From assembly GCF_037975245.1 (NCBI RefSeq), contig NC_092578.1:4731501-4795500 (forward strand): 64,000 nt of DNA, written 5' to 3'. This document shows, one piece after another, positions 41,561 through 54,870 of this stretch (the first letter of the stretch is position 1; each line of letters starts with the position of its first letter). The notes under the pieces were generated by a model, which worked only from the letters and a program-made list of their open reading frames with translations, was not told where the DNA came from and did not search any database. The stretch is from Apostichopus japonicus. Its lineage: Eukaryota; Echinodermata; Holothuroidea; Aspidochirotida; Stichopodidae. The translations under genes and the position numbers were made by a program.

Positions 41561-42626
41561 TAGACTACAATGGAGGGCTTAACAGTGAAACAACGAAGGT
41601 TTTCTTTGGCTGCAATAAGTTCCTCTCATACTAGCTAGCTATACAGAGAGAATCTATTGCGTTGGATATCTTTCTGAACAAAATGGCATCACTCATGAAA
41701 CAGCTACGGGCCATACCTATTACAGCAAAATTAAAAAGGGGAAAAAAATCCGCGTTTGCGGAATATATCGGCCATATAACCATGGCAGGAGGAAGAGGAT
41801 TTCGAACGACTTGACATTAGACCATTGGTGAATACTATTCTTTACTTTATTTATTTGATTTTTCTTATTCGACAAATTCTTGGGATTTTTAACTTACATC
41901 AAATATTACTTTCTAGCTTTGAAAAGTCCAAACAGCGGCCAACTTGTTTGGACTCCTAGTCCGATTTTTGTTCATAAGGTCAATCCAGAAACGAATATTT
42001 TGTTTTCATTTTCTTCTTTTCTGGGGGGGGGGGGAGGGAGAGGGGATCCGTGAAAACTGATTATCTGTCCATAGTGGAATTACTTAACCCACAGATTACC
42101 CATTGCCAAGGTATTTCTCTGTAAAAGTAGCTTAATTTAAGCAGGAAATAAAAATGAAAGTGTTAATCTTGACCTACATACTATTAACTCATACTGGCCT
42201 CATGAACTGTTTATCGTTTTGTAAATGACGTCATACGATCAGGTGATCAAAGCCAAGTATTTTTCACGCTCTCAGTTTTGTCAACTTTGACGATATTTCG
42301 AAAAATTCAACAACTGCGTATATCAACATGTCCAATTTCTGTATTCTCTGTAAGGTATGAAATCACTTTTTAATTTTTTTTTCTATAATTTCCTGTTGAG
42401 ATTTGGATAGTGAAAAAGTGAAAGAAAATGAAAATGGCTTTACTTTAACTAAGATTTGTGTTTATTGTCGTAAAAAAACACAAATACTGGTATAGGAAAT
42501 TATATCAGCAACTTTTAGAAGAGCTTAAAAGTGGTTTAATCAAAATAGACTTCAAAAAATATTAACGAGCCCAACAACTGAATTATACAATTAGTAAAGA
42601 AATCACAAACCTAACCATCATTATTA
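41561..42626. other. No supported gene
   Basis: AT-rich DNA with one G run at about 42,024-42,035. Confidence 0.4.
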
Positions 42627-42634
42627 GTCTATGT

Positions 42635-43039
42635 CAGGGTTGTCCAACCTACGGCCCGCGGGCCACAATCCGGCCCACCGCAGGGTTGCGTCCGGCCCGC
42701 CAGAGATGCTCTACGGTGCAAAATTTTAGTGAACAGATTTATTTATAACAATTTGACGCTATATAATCAATCATTCGAACCTTCTGGGTCCAAAAAAACT
42801 GCATACAGGTCAGTTTGTGTGACACTCTCTCAGCGGAGGGGGGGGGGGGGCGGCTGAACTTTATTCATCTGTTTTATCAGGAAGGAAAATAAATCAGTGC
42901 GCTCCGCGCGCAGTGCTCACATTTTGTTGCCTTGGGCTTCGGGCAAAAAATCGAAAATCGAGCGTAGGGTTAATGCGGCCCCCTCCTTCATCATAATCAT
43001 TCCATGTGGCCCTCCTCTGCAAAAGGTTGGACAACCCTG
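42635..43039. mobile_element. Non-autonomous hAT-type element, 405 bp, 16-bp perfect TIRs and 8-bp target duplication
   Basis: The left end CAGGGTTGTCCAACCT is matched exactly by the reverse complement of the right end. GTCTATGT is present on both sides (42,627-42,634 and 43,040-43,047). The inside begins with ACGGCCCGCGGGCCACA, a sequence style seen in hAT elements of many animals, and contains a GCGCTCCGCGCGC self-complementary stretch and a G run. There is no transposase ORF. The perfect termini and duplication indicate a young insertion. Confidence 0.92.
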
Positions 43040-43047
43040 GTCTATGT

Positions 43048-44417
43048 GATAAAGATAACTATCGGTAAGAACTTCCCCAAACATCTAAAGAAAATATTAT
43101 TCCATTTCAGATATCACATGTTTTAATATTCCTTCACCACAAGGCTTAAGATTGGGCAAAATCTAAATATGACATCATCGAAACACATCTGTTTTAAATA
43201 TTTAAAAAAAAAATACAATTTTTATTAATTATATCATGGAGACGGGTTTTGTATATATGAATATGAATATTTATGAATATAACACTACAATACATGACTA
43301 GATATTTCAGCGACACTTCATCACCCAGACCGATTTGTTTGATATTAATTAATTTATTTATTCTGAATTAATTTGATCAGTATCCGTATAAAATTTCGAC
43401 TTTTTCTTCTTCGTGGTTTGAAAATGCAATAGACAAATTGATTTAGTCTGTAACTAAATGAATGAAATTTTATTTTCAAACATCATCAATCAATCTTATC
43501 ACAATAATCGAGTCACTGTAAAGTTGCTATATACGAACTGAATGCAGTCCTCAGTTTACGACGTGAGAAAGCCAAGAATCTCACAGGAGATGTAAACAAG
43601 AAAAAGATGAAATATTAACGAAACTATTTGATTTAAATAGAGAGAAGAAAAAAAGGTTCAGTTGTTTCTTTTTGAAAATTTGTTTTCTACTCCATTTGAT
43701 AAACTCTTTAAACCAAGGCCGTGGGAGAGAGAGGATTCCACCGCCTGTATATATAGTTAATACATTAATCTTGTTTATCTTACCAATATATAACACATCT
43801 TTGCCTCGATTATCACCATCATTTTCTCATCAGTAGCTCCAGTGTTTTTATCTTGATAAATGACAAAACACATGTTTACACAAAACGTTCTTTTTAGGGA
43901 GAATGTTTACCGTTTGTAAACTATACTGGCCTGTGCACGTGCAAGTGTTAAACTTTATAACCTCTCCGTATTTATTTGTGATTTGATTAAAAACGATTTG
44001 AAGAATTATTACAGCAAGTAAAGATAAAAGAAAGTAAACACAAAAATAGTGGGGGGGGGGGGGGAGGGAAAAGAAAAATATAAGGTAGCAATATTTGTAT
44101 AATATTTGTAGAAAATATTTTGTTTGGTTATTTATTAAAGCTCCCTGTAAAATAGCTATGTGAGAGAATATTCTTGAGCATGGGAAAATACAGGTGGAGA
44201 ACTGAAGAGCATATATACGCCCTCGCCAGGGGAAGGGGGAGGAAGGGGTGGGGAAGGAAGGGAGGGGAGGGAGGGAGGGGAGTGGTGAGGACGGCTTGTT
44301 AGTTATTTCATGCGTGATATCAGTCCAAACTCTATCCACGGTTCACATCAACCGATGGCGTGAATCGCAGATTTTTGTTCTCGTGGCATTAAATACTCTT
44401 GACCGTCATCGGTATAT
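43048..44417. other. No supported gene; purine tract at 44,224-44,292
   Basis: Contains G runs (about 44,050-44,063) and a GGGA/GGAAGG purine tract. The 163-codon minus-strand frame at 43,848-44,339 reads through these low-complexity tracts and has no recognisable domain. Confidence 0.4.
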
Positions 44418-44595
44418 TGGCCCCCAAATTTTAGCAAACTAGAAAATTACCACAAGATTCCCTGAACCTCTATATAAGTGCCAGGCATAGAGGGGGGTGT
44501 TCTTAGACATATAAAGGTCTCAATAGTGCGAAAGCTTTGATGGTGACAATAAAGTGATTGTTGAAAGCTGACAAATAGTGACCATTATTAAACTT
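44418..44595 (+). repeat. Repeat family D, tandem unit 1
   Basis: Runs from CCCAAATTTTAGCAAACTAG through CCAGGCATAGAGGGGGGT, TCTTAGACATATAAAGGTCTC and GTGATTGTTGAAAGCTGACA to TAGTGACCATTATTAAACT. Unit 2 repeats this at 44,617-44,805. Confidence 0.85.
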
Positions 44596-44616
44596 TTTTT
44601 AACTCTTTTTAAAACC

Positions 44617-44805
44617 CAAATTTTAGCAGCTAGAAAATTGATACAAGAGGCCCTGCACTTCTATATAATTTCCAGGCATAGAGGGGGGGGGGGGGGAGGA
44701 TGGAGGTCTTCTTAGACATCTAAATGTCTCAATAGTACAACAATCTATGATGGTGACCAAAAAGTGATTGTTGAAAGCTGACCACTAGTGACCATTATTG
44801 AACTC
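44617..44805 (+). repeat. Repeat family D, tandem unit 2
   Basis: Direct copy of 44,418-44,595 with substitutions, a longer G run (about 44,683-44,697) and TCTAGCATATT at its end. Diverged relatives of the terminal part (GTGACCAT...CTAGCATATTTGG) lie at 26,169 and 37,358, so the family is dispersed as well as tandem. Confidence 0.85.
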
Positions 44806-44809
44806 TAGC

Positions 44810-47800
44810 ATATTCCTAGGGGCACTACTGACGACCTTTAAAATAATGTACAATGTAAGTTTTGTTTTATATTTGATATCAAAACAAAACTTTTTTTCAC
44901 GTTTGAGAGAGATTGTTAGTTTCAATAAAAACAATTATCAACACTTTCTGTAGACATACGGTAGACCACACATATACATAGAAGAATAAACCTAGCGCAT
45001 TATATGACCTGTTTTGCATATAAGAGTCGAGGCATGTATTTGTTATTGTAATTAATTCAGCTTAGGCTAGCCTGCCATATCATCGTAATTTTCTGTCCGG
45101 ACAGGAAGGATGACGTTAAAGGTCATCAACCGACTTGTAGTAAGTCCTAACACTTACCCGTATTCTAACATACAGAAGTCTGAAGTCGTACACAGGCGCG
45201 TCAACAACCAGGTCGAACCCTGGGACAATAATGACACCCATTTTGCCCCCTTTTTGAAGTCTTTACTTTTCATGAGGAAACAGTACACATCTTTACACAC
45301 ATTTATCGCATATGTCCTCACCCCCCATATTGACCCCGAGCCCTGGGGATATATCCACTTAATCTCGATCTCGTCAGGCCTGCTATGGTTTTATTCATTC
45401 CCGGGGCTTCTTTGGAAATCTAGAATAGATAATAGTGTAAGACAATAGGTGTACTCTATACTCACAATTATATAATTGTACTCATATTTGTACTCGTATC
45501 CAGTTATAATTCTACTTGTACTCATTCTCATGCTGTTGTACTCGTATACTACCTACTACCTACCAGTGTACCTATTGATATTTCTGGCGGAGATTTCTAT
45601 TCCATTAAAAACCTTTAGCTCGTTAAAATGTGCTAAAAGGACATTCCTGGACATTGAGGAGCATTATAGGCAATTACATCATTAAGCCTGGGAGAACAAG
45701 ACTTTAACCAACAAACCACCCCCTCATTCCCCCACCCCCCCCCCCCATTCCCCACTCCCCAAAAAATCAAGCTTGTTCAGGTTCAAGTTCAAGTTCAAAT
45801 TTATTTCTCATATGGCATACAAAACTGAAGAACAAGTAGTAATTAATAAAACTGAGGACTGATGACAAATGATGGACACCAGAAAAACAAACAATGGTGT
45901 TTATCGAAGCTACTGACCAGTTGGTGCGAAAAGAAAAGATAAAAAATAATAGCTTTATACACGATAAAAATTAATGAGTATATACAATAAATACAACGTC
46001 ACACGTTATGTTTATATAACAGGTATTGGCACTGCGACTGTCGGTAGTTATGCATGAGTTTTGCCTTGATAAATTGCAAAATCCCATTTTGCGTAATACT
46101 CTGTAAATTACAGTAAAACTTAGTAAAATGCACACACACACAAAATAAAACTAAAAACAAAATGAAAATGGTTCATGTAACCAAAGCTGGATTTTTTTTT
46201 ACAATGTGAAACGCAACATTTCGAAAAAGAGGGCGATCTTTCATATAATGAGATTATAAAATTAGTAAAGAATTCTTTTTCTATTAGTAGCTGCCATTCT
46301 TTGTGCTCAGATTCTACAGATCATCAATTCATGCATCTAAAACGTAATTGGGGGGGGGGGGTGGGGGGGTTGGTAAATATTTTTCGCCACCCATACCCCA
46401 ACAAATTGTTAGAAAAATGTTCTTTGTTTAAAAAAAAAGTTCTCCCTGTCCCTTATAAAAGCCTGCCCCTGAGAAAGCATCCCCTAGAAAGATGTCTATA
46501 GCTACACCCCTTGTAACGATTAACGACTTATACTAGCTCCATTCCCCTTGTAATTGGTACCAGTACGAGTCACAGTCTCTCAGTGTGAGTACATATGCTA
46601 GATTTCACATTCTTATATAGTCAAATATGTGCAGTCTTCTGAAATATGCAGTTTATTCATGAAATTGGAGCTTATTAAGCTTTAATCGAAAATCCAACAC
46701 ATTTGAAAAAAAAAAGATAAATCTGCCTAACCAGTTGACAGCAATGACCAAAATGGCTGTCAACTTCCGGTAATTTCACTATACTAGCGCCGTTCCAGTA
46801 GGATGTGAGGTGTGCAACCCCCTCCCCCCCCCGCCCTCCCCACACCCTCTTCTGCCTCACATAGAATTTCAAAAGTACTGGAAGTTATTAGCACAAGTTT
46901 AATTCTCTATTCGGGAGGGTGGGGGGGCGGTAGGGGAAGGCAGTGTGTCCCTTACCGTCCTCACGGAGAGTCGGATTCAATGGACATTTGGCCACACCCC
47001 TCCTTTATAAGACAAAAAAATCCTGGCGCTACCCATTCACTATGAGTTAAATTTACGCAACTGCTTTTGCTGATGAATAACCGCTGTTTACAGTTATGCA
47101 TAACATGTGATTCCTGTATTTTAATATTGCCTACATATACTCTCACCACATTAGGCTCATTTTTGCAACGAGGAATATATAAATAAATTAGTTATCAGAT
47201 GTGGAGCAATATATTTGATAATATACACAAGGGAGTTAACACAAATTCATTACTGTTAAACGTGGCATAGCATATTCTTCTTCTTTTTTCCTTTTAAAAT
47301 TGAAAACCTATCATGCTCACAAACGTTTATATTATAGTCTTAATTGAATCGATTATCCATAGATGATCTTTATACCCGTTTTAATCCACCGTTTGAACCC
47401 TTTTTCTGGTTCACTCTATACGTCACTCGACCCATGTAGAGAGTCATTGTTGTTACATTAATAATAGTCGCAACATTATTTTTTCTATTCTATGCCTGAC
47501 ATAGTATACGGTAAAATATCGCGTTTTGTGATCACGTACAGATAATCACTAATGCAAGAATTATCTGTCAAACGATGATATGGGTGTAAATTAATTACAA
47601 GTTGAAACACCTGTCCTTAATGAACTTTTAACTAGTTTGTAACCAATATCAAAATTAAAAAGTCAATAAAAAATCTTTTGTAGAAGTTGTTTAATCTTTT
47701 TTTTTTAATCTTATCTCCGTTCAACAATAAAAAAAAAGAAGGAAGATGAAGAAGAAAAAAGAATTAGCTGTCCAGGAGCTTAACTATTTGTAACCTCGTT

Positions 47801-48685
47801 TGCTTAAGAGTTGTGGTTTTAACACTTCTGTTTTAAAAGTCAACGTTTTAACACGGAGAAGGAGAAAGAAGGTACTTCAGAGTTTAATCTTTGATCTCTG
47901 TTGACTCTGAGTTGTGATAGCAAAGTGTGTTATCAGATTGTTAACAGTTTATCGTGTTAGCGTTCCAACAAATGATTCCAGCCTCGAGACAAAACAGTTA
48001 TTTAGCATCGCGGTATCAAGCAATCATTCTCAGCTCTGTCTCTCTCCGTCTCTGAAGGCACGATTAGATGAACTATCCACGAGAGATAAGCTGTATAGGT
48101 TTCTGACACGAGTTAGTAACGTGTACCCGTCACGGGTTCCATAGTGTGTCTCATCAATTATGGATAGTCTATATACCTTTCTTATTCCTTGTTTCGTTTT
48201 TTTTTGAAAGTCAAAAACAAAAAGGGGCGTATATATACGTGGTTTCGAGGCACTTAAAATGTGATGGATAGGTTAGGCTTGTAGCCTAACCTGTCATATC
48301 AAGGGCTCGAAAGGGGAATCCGGATCGACCTAGTTATAATATGTCGATCTCACATGACGGCGCGTTTGGTATATGATGTTTGTATATATATGTTAATGCG
48401 ATAATATGTTTCACAGATGCAGGATCATTGACAATCACAGTAGTAAAGAAAGCGGTCCCCTCACATAAGTGATCTAAAAGTAATGAGCCACCAGGTGGCC
48501 TACAAGCAACAGGCGTGCGGACTTAAGCACCGATTGAAAAAAGCCGTTTTGCTTTGCCCAAGATTGGTTTGATGAATACCGTATCAACCTGATGGTTTGG
48601 TGAAAATATTTGCGAATTAACTTTTCTAGCTTGTAGATACGGTACATGTTATAATAACGAATTGAATTTCAGTTATTATGTTTAA
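44810..48685. other. Intergenic DNA, no supported gene
   Basis: Contains poly-C at about 45,736-45,746 and poly-G at about 46,350-46,368, plus G/C-rich strings at 46,820-46,950. A GTTCAAGTTCAAGTTCAAAT triplication lies at about 45,780. Short frames (45,110-45,448 +; 45,476-45,685 +) are unrecognised. Confidence 0.4.
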
Positions 48686-48689
48686 ACTG

Positions 48690-49090
48690 TGTACTTTGTA
48701 GGTGTTGGACCACGATTAATTTCTCTTTTATCCTACACACTAAATTCGTCACTTTCCAAGGTCACAATAGAACACAGATAAAAGATCTCAACTGACATGT
48801 CCTAACCCACCATATAATGATAACCGATAGCTTGAGCTATGATACCACATTGAAGTTTAGCCACCCAAGACTGTTTGGATTTAGAAACAGATGAGGTAAA
48901 AATTTAGTACAGTACTTCCTTACTCATCAGCCTGCATTCCTAGCTACGGAATCTTCCTGTTCCACCTAGGATTTTCTAAAACGCATAAAAATCACCTTTA
49001 ATCCTCCAGAATTTTAGACAAAGTGAAGTTTATTCCATATTCTTCAAGATCTAATCATCAAAAAGGAATAATGATGAATGAAAAAAAGTA
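48690..49090 (-). repeat. Dispersed repeat family C, copy 3 (inverted)
   Basis: The reverse complement aligns with 41,165-41,560. Shared words include GGACATGTCAGTTGA, ACCTTGGAAAGTGACGAATT, TTTAGTGTGTAG, GGAGGATTAAAGGTGATTTT and GAAGATTCCGTAGC. This copy has additional sequence between the GTAGC and TAGCTCAAGCTATC landmarks. Confidence 0.75.
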
Positions 49091-52000
49091 AACAAGAAAG
49101 ACACTTCTGTAAGTCCATTTAGGACTATTTTATTTCAGGCGGACCTATATACTACTCCGTAATTGTAGTATTGTACCTGTACACAGATACGAAATGGTTA
49201 AGCCATGTTTAGTTGAATTAAGTATCGTACCAGTCGGCTATAGTTCTGAGTACATAAAGTACGTATGTTTGACGATTTCTGCTGCATTCCGTTACTGTCC
49301 ATTATAAGAGTCATCGACTCAGGGACAGAACTTCCCATCAACCTAAATACGCGAACCGGATCTGCATCTTTTGTGAAGTTTCAAGTTCAAGGAAGAGGCA
49401 GAGGTGGACTTGGGTTCCATGGGGGAGGGAGGGGAGGAAGGGGAGGGTGGTCATGGCCGCAAAGTAAACGATAACATTGGTCATATACATTCACGTTTTA
49501 TGATTAAATGATTAGTGGGGTGTTTAAAATTCAACACAAATATCCTTACAAATTTGATAAAGTAAAGAAAGTTTAAATTTAATATACACCTATAGTCACC
49601 TATTGGCGGACGCTTTCTGGTGTTTCGAAGCTTGGGTCTTTTGATGGGGGAGGAAGAAAATGCATATGAGGTTTTGCTTGTAATACATGTATTGAACTGT
49701 AAGAAACCGTAAATTTCAACTTTTCTGCTGTTTGCGAGAGCGAAACTTTGCCACATTTATTGGATTTCTTAGTACAAGGGTAATGGTTATTTTCATCTGA
49801 AAACGTGTTCACTGGGAGGTATACTTGAGTTGCTATAGTAACATAGCTGTATGTCAAACACATGCATCCGGGCAATTCAGAATGGGGAAGTGAAGCTGCT
49901 GACTAACCACTGTAACATTATGGAACGCCAAAAAAATAAATTTAAAAAAAGAAGACTTCAGACTCGTTTTCTGAAAAAAAATCTCAATATGGTTACCTAA
50001 ATATGTAGCTAACATTATACCTGTTATATGTTGCCCAGTAAATGAGCAAGTACGCGACAACATAAAACAATGTTTATGCGTTATCCGTTTACAACTTGCA
50101 CATAGGCCTATAAATTTCGAATGGGGGTGGGGGTAGGGTAGTGATGGAAGGCAAGTATCGTTAGATACCAAATTAAAGGTAGAAGAGAGAAGTGGGGCGG
50201 GGAGGGGGTCGAAGGAGAAGATATATCTGACAGCCAATTTGCGCATGCTCCTTGTGATAAAATGAATTTTTATTCATGCAAAACGTTTGTCGGTAAACGG
50301 ATCGACGCCCCTGGTGTAGGCCTAAACAATACTTGGCATGGCCCAAGTGACACAATGTTACAACACAACTCAAAATGCTGCTTTGAATCTAAAGTATCAC
50401 AAAAAAGTCTTTGTCTAGAAACACTACACCACTCCCCTACACCACTACACCGCGCCATCTTAGCCTTCAAACATACCCACCCACACCTCCACTGTGTTAT
50501 AGTAAGACTATAGCTAAGTAGCCCTCAACCAAGGAAGGTTATGATCGCGAAGAAACCAAATATTGACCATAGAGCCATTAAATTTCGCTTGCCAAATACT
50601 TAAAATTGGACTTAAAAAAAATGAATTCCACATATATTTTTTTTTTTAATTCAATTTACCTTCGTTTTTTAATTTCCATGATATTGCTGACTAGTATATC
50701 AGGTAATAAAAATATATAAAAATATTTTGCGATCGTGTCATCATTATACAACGAACGCTTCAGTCAGTGAAATCGAAACATAACCGTTTCTTTGGCTTAC
50801 TAACGGAAAATGTTTTTAAAAGTTTTCCTTTAGGGATGGACGGGTGTTTCTTCCCAAGCTGAAGACAAAGCCAGTTAAGAGATATAAGGGTGTAAATATT
50901 GGGTAACATTTTTTTACGACAGCAAAGCCCCCCCCCCCCCCCTTACCATCTCTGTTTCTTGGCCGTTCCAGATACATTTATTCAGACAAAGGTTTTATTT
51001 TCTCGCGCGTAGAATCCCAAGAGTAAAACTTTAGAAAAAGCCCCGACAATCCCAGTGATAAACTAGTTTAGCAATTTAGGTCGGTGTATTTAGTGTCTTC
51101 GATGTTTCTTAGTCACAATATCTTAAAAGTAGGTAACGGTTCACGGTGACGACGATGATGACGATGATGGTGATGAAGATGATGATGACACTGAAGGACA
51201 AAGAGCCTTTGACCTTCTTCTACATAATCATGAATTTGTATATAGGAGGATGCAATTCTACGAACAGAAAGTTGTAAAAATAAAATAAAAAATTCAACTT
51301 GTTCGTAATCTGAATTTTATCGGTAACATTGATAAGCCAATGATATAGGTCAATAGTATTCCAGATACCAAAGGTTAACCAAATTTGAGCTCAAATCTCA
51401 TTCTACAATTGTACATTTGAAAGTGTCATTGTTACATTGAACACAGAAAGCAATTACGTATTATGTAGTAACATGTACAAGATGACCCCCCCCCCCACAC
51501 CCCACCTCCCTCCTCAACTCTTTTTGGCCGTTTGAGATACAAATTAAAGATTCTAATTAAACTAATCTAAAAGAAAACAAATATAGACTTATAAATACAT
51601 GTAATGACGTCACACACGATTTGAGTAGATGGACTGTTCTTACTTTTGCCCTTCGGTATTGGAAATTACCTAAAAAATGCAAGTTTTGTCATATATTTAG
51701 AAGTACCCCATTTTATTAATGTAAAGTACCTTTTCTTTTATATTTGTAAACAAAAAGTGCCATTTTGGTATTTTTCAAATGTGCCCCCCTATTTTGTTGA
51801 GAACCTAAACTATTGGAATTGAAATGCCGTTTTGTTGAAAATTATTCAAGTAATGGATTTTGTGTTACAGAATGTACAGATAATCCATTTTGTTGGTAAG
51901 GTTTGAGGTGATGTTGTGGTTATCCCCCTTGTAATCAAAGGCAATTTGTCCCACTGCCCACTTAATCCACCCTTCCCTCCCACCCCGGCCAAGATTGAAC

Positions 52001-52564
52001 CCTCTTGCGAAGTCTTTGCTTTCATTTCAGTCACAGAAATTCCTTTCTAATTCCTAATTTTAATCATCTCATTTCTCGATAATGGTTATGCCAGAAAAGT
52101 GTATACTATTGCGAGAAAACGATACACATTGTCCACAATGAAGAGGGGGAGAGGGTATTCACAGATGAATTGTATTTCGCTTCAATAATGGAACGTTCTA
52201 TAAAATAATTTAATATACAACAACTCCTGTTGGTTTTTAAATATATTTATTCCTATTCCGCTAATTTTGGATTGGGTTAGGGTCTACATGCACGTAAAAG
52301 TTCATCGTTCGCGAAATTTTGTACACGATTACAGCTAGATTTATAAACAGTACTGCAGATAAAAGAACACAAGCTTGAATGTTATTTCTGTTCCAGTTAT
52401 GTTCTTATACTTTCTGATGATAGCACGACATGGTTAGGAATGAAGGCAACGCTAGAATAAAATAAAGCGAAGACCTTATATAATTTACAACATTCAATGT
52501 TTTATTTTGTCATTCGTATGTTATTTTGAGCAATGGAGCAATGAACACATGAACGCTTGAAGAA
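49091..52564. other. Intergenic DNA, no supported gene
   Basis: Includes a GAT/GAC-rich stretch at about 51,148-51,190 and poly-C runs at about 50,928-50,942 and 51,486-51,496. Several short minus-strand frames at 49,481-50,470 lack recognisable content. Confidence 0.4.
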
Positions 52565-53033
52565 TAGATAGATGGATGTATGGATGGATGGATGTATGTA
52601 TGTATGTATGTATGTATGGATGGATGGACGGATGGATGGATGTATGGATGGATGTATGGATGGATGGATGGAGGGATGTATGTATGTATGTATGGATGGA
52701 TGTATGGATGGATGTATGGATGGATGGATGGATGGATGTATGTATGGATGGATGGATGGACGGACGGATGGATGGATGGATGGATGGATGTATGTATGGA
52801 TGGACGGACGGACGGACGGACGGACGGACGGACGGACGGACGGACGGACGGACGGACGGACGGACGGACGGACGGACGGACGGACGGACGGACGGACGGA
52901 CGGACGGACGGACGGACGGACGGACGGACGGACGGACGGACGGACGGACGGACGGACGGACGGACGGACGGATGGACGGATGGACGGATGGACGGATGGA
53001 CGGATGGACGGATGGACGGATGGACGGATGGAC

Positions 53034-53067
<34 letters not shown>

Positions 53068-53183
53068 ATGGATGGATGGATGGATGGATGGATGGATGGA
53101 TGGATGGATGGATGGATGGATGGATGGATGGATGGATGGATGGATGGATGGATGGATGGATGGATGGATGGATGGATGGATGG
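52565..53183. repeat. 620-bp tetranucleotide array of nested structure: TGGA/TGTA, CGGA, CGGATGGA, TGGA
   Basis: Four zones can be seen. Mixed TGGA/TGTA with rare CGGA or GGGA runs to about 52,803. Pure CGGA, about 42 units, runs to about 52,972. A strictly alternating CGGA-TGGA 8-mer, about 9 units, runs to about 53,043. Pure TGGA, about 35 units, runs to 53,183. The period never breaks, so the frame is open on both strands and gives long Met-Asp-Gly-Trp and Ile-His-Pro-Ser translations. These are not genes. Confidence 0.97.
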
Positions 53184-54112
53184 AATTTAGAGACCACGTG
53201 ATCACATGATGATGCAAATAGCTGGATCTTATTCATTTATAACAAAAGTAATGTGTAGATAAATCCGAAAACCAACATTAGTTCACCCAAAATTATCATC
53301 TTCTTACCAAACAGTCACTCATTAACCGAACTTTGACCCTGAGGTCATACCTGTATATGTGAATAACCTGATTATTCATTAAAACTCCATAGGAAACTGC
53401 GGAGAGTTTTGCCAAGAAAATAAGATAAGAAATTTGTTGTATACTAATGAATTCTACTTTATTCATATACTAAGATAGAAATTCTCAAATTTGCGTTAGT
53501 CGTTTTTATCATTGTCATTTACATACGAATAGTTTTGTCATGATGACGTCACTACCATTCAGCAAGTCCATTGGGTCAGTCTGTTTTGACGTATGTTTAG
53601 TTATCCATTTTTTAAATATATTTTGAACTGTTTAAAAAGGTTACAGTAATGGAAATTCGAAATTAAACTAGAGATTAAAAAAATATAAAAAAAAAAGATC
53701 CTTAAACAGCTTTTTGCTTTAAGTTTGATAGTTTTATTGGGAGAGAAAGGCGGAGTATAATTTATAAATTAATTTAATATAACTTATAATTTATAATAGT
53801 ACGAAATTATTTACATACATGCATATGGGTCATGTTCTTACAATGGGGTGTCACAGTAGTAAGTTTTTCGACACCATGGTATGACCCACACTTTGTTTGC
53901 CTTAAACTCAGACAGTGAATGTTTCTTTGACTAACGAATGTTGCTTGTTGGAATCTCCCCATGGTAACCAACAGCTGTTCAATTAAACACACTTGTAAAT
54001 CAGGTAACAACGACTTGTTCCAAAACACGTTCGGCAAAAAACAAGACATCAGTCTCTTCTCAGAATCGTGAGTTGACAGATATATTTCACATACACTAAA
54101 ACACACACATCG

Positions 54113-54115
<3 letters not shown>
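53184..54115. other. No supported gene
   Basis: AT-rich sequence. A CRE-like TGACGTCA lies at about 53,544. No coding signal. Confidence 0.4.
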
Positions 54116-54174
<59 letters not shown>

Positions 54175-54175
54175 A
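54116..54175. repeat. (AT)n array bounding the tRNA-like cassette
   Basis: AT repeat with TTTATA interruptions. It directly abuts the 3' end of the minus-strand cassette. Confidence 0.9.
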
Positions 54176-54223
54176 ATGAAAATCGTAATGAGTTGGAAAA
54201 TCAAGAACAGTGAAAAAACTTTC
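54176..54223 (-). mobile_element. Conserved 3' tail of the tRNA-like cassette
   Basis: Downstream of the tRNA-like unit the minus strand reads GAAAG, T6, CACTGTTCTTGATTTTCC, AACTCATTACGATTTTCATT and then (AT)n. The same tail follows the partial copies at 14,893 and 56,825. A remnant of its end appears at 56,367-56,385. Conservation past the T6 terminator is the odd point. Confidence 0.8.
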
Positions 54224-54224
54224 A

Positions 54225-54866
<642 letters not shown>

Positions 54867-54870
54867 GGAT

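Noticed and set aside
43848-44339. 163-codon minus-strand frame
   Set aside because: Reads through G-rich and A-rich low-complexity tracts, with no domain and no conserved-looking composition.
52502-53236. Frames of up to 244 codons reading His-Pro-Ser-Ile or Met-Asp-Gly-Trp
   Set aside because: They follow directly from an unbroken 4-nt repeat, with no unique protein sequence.
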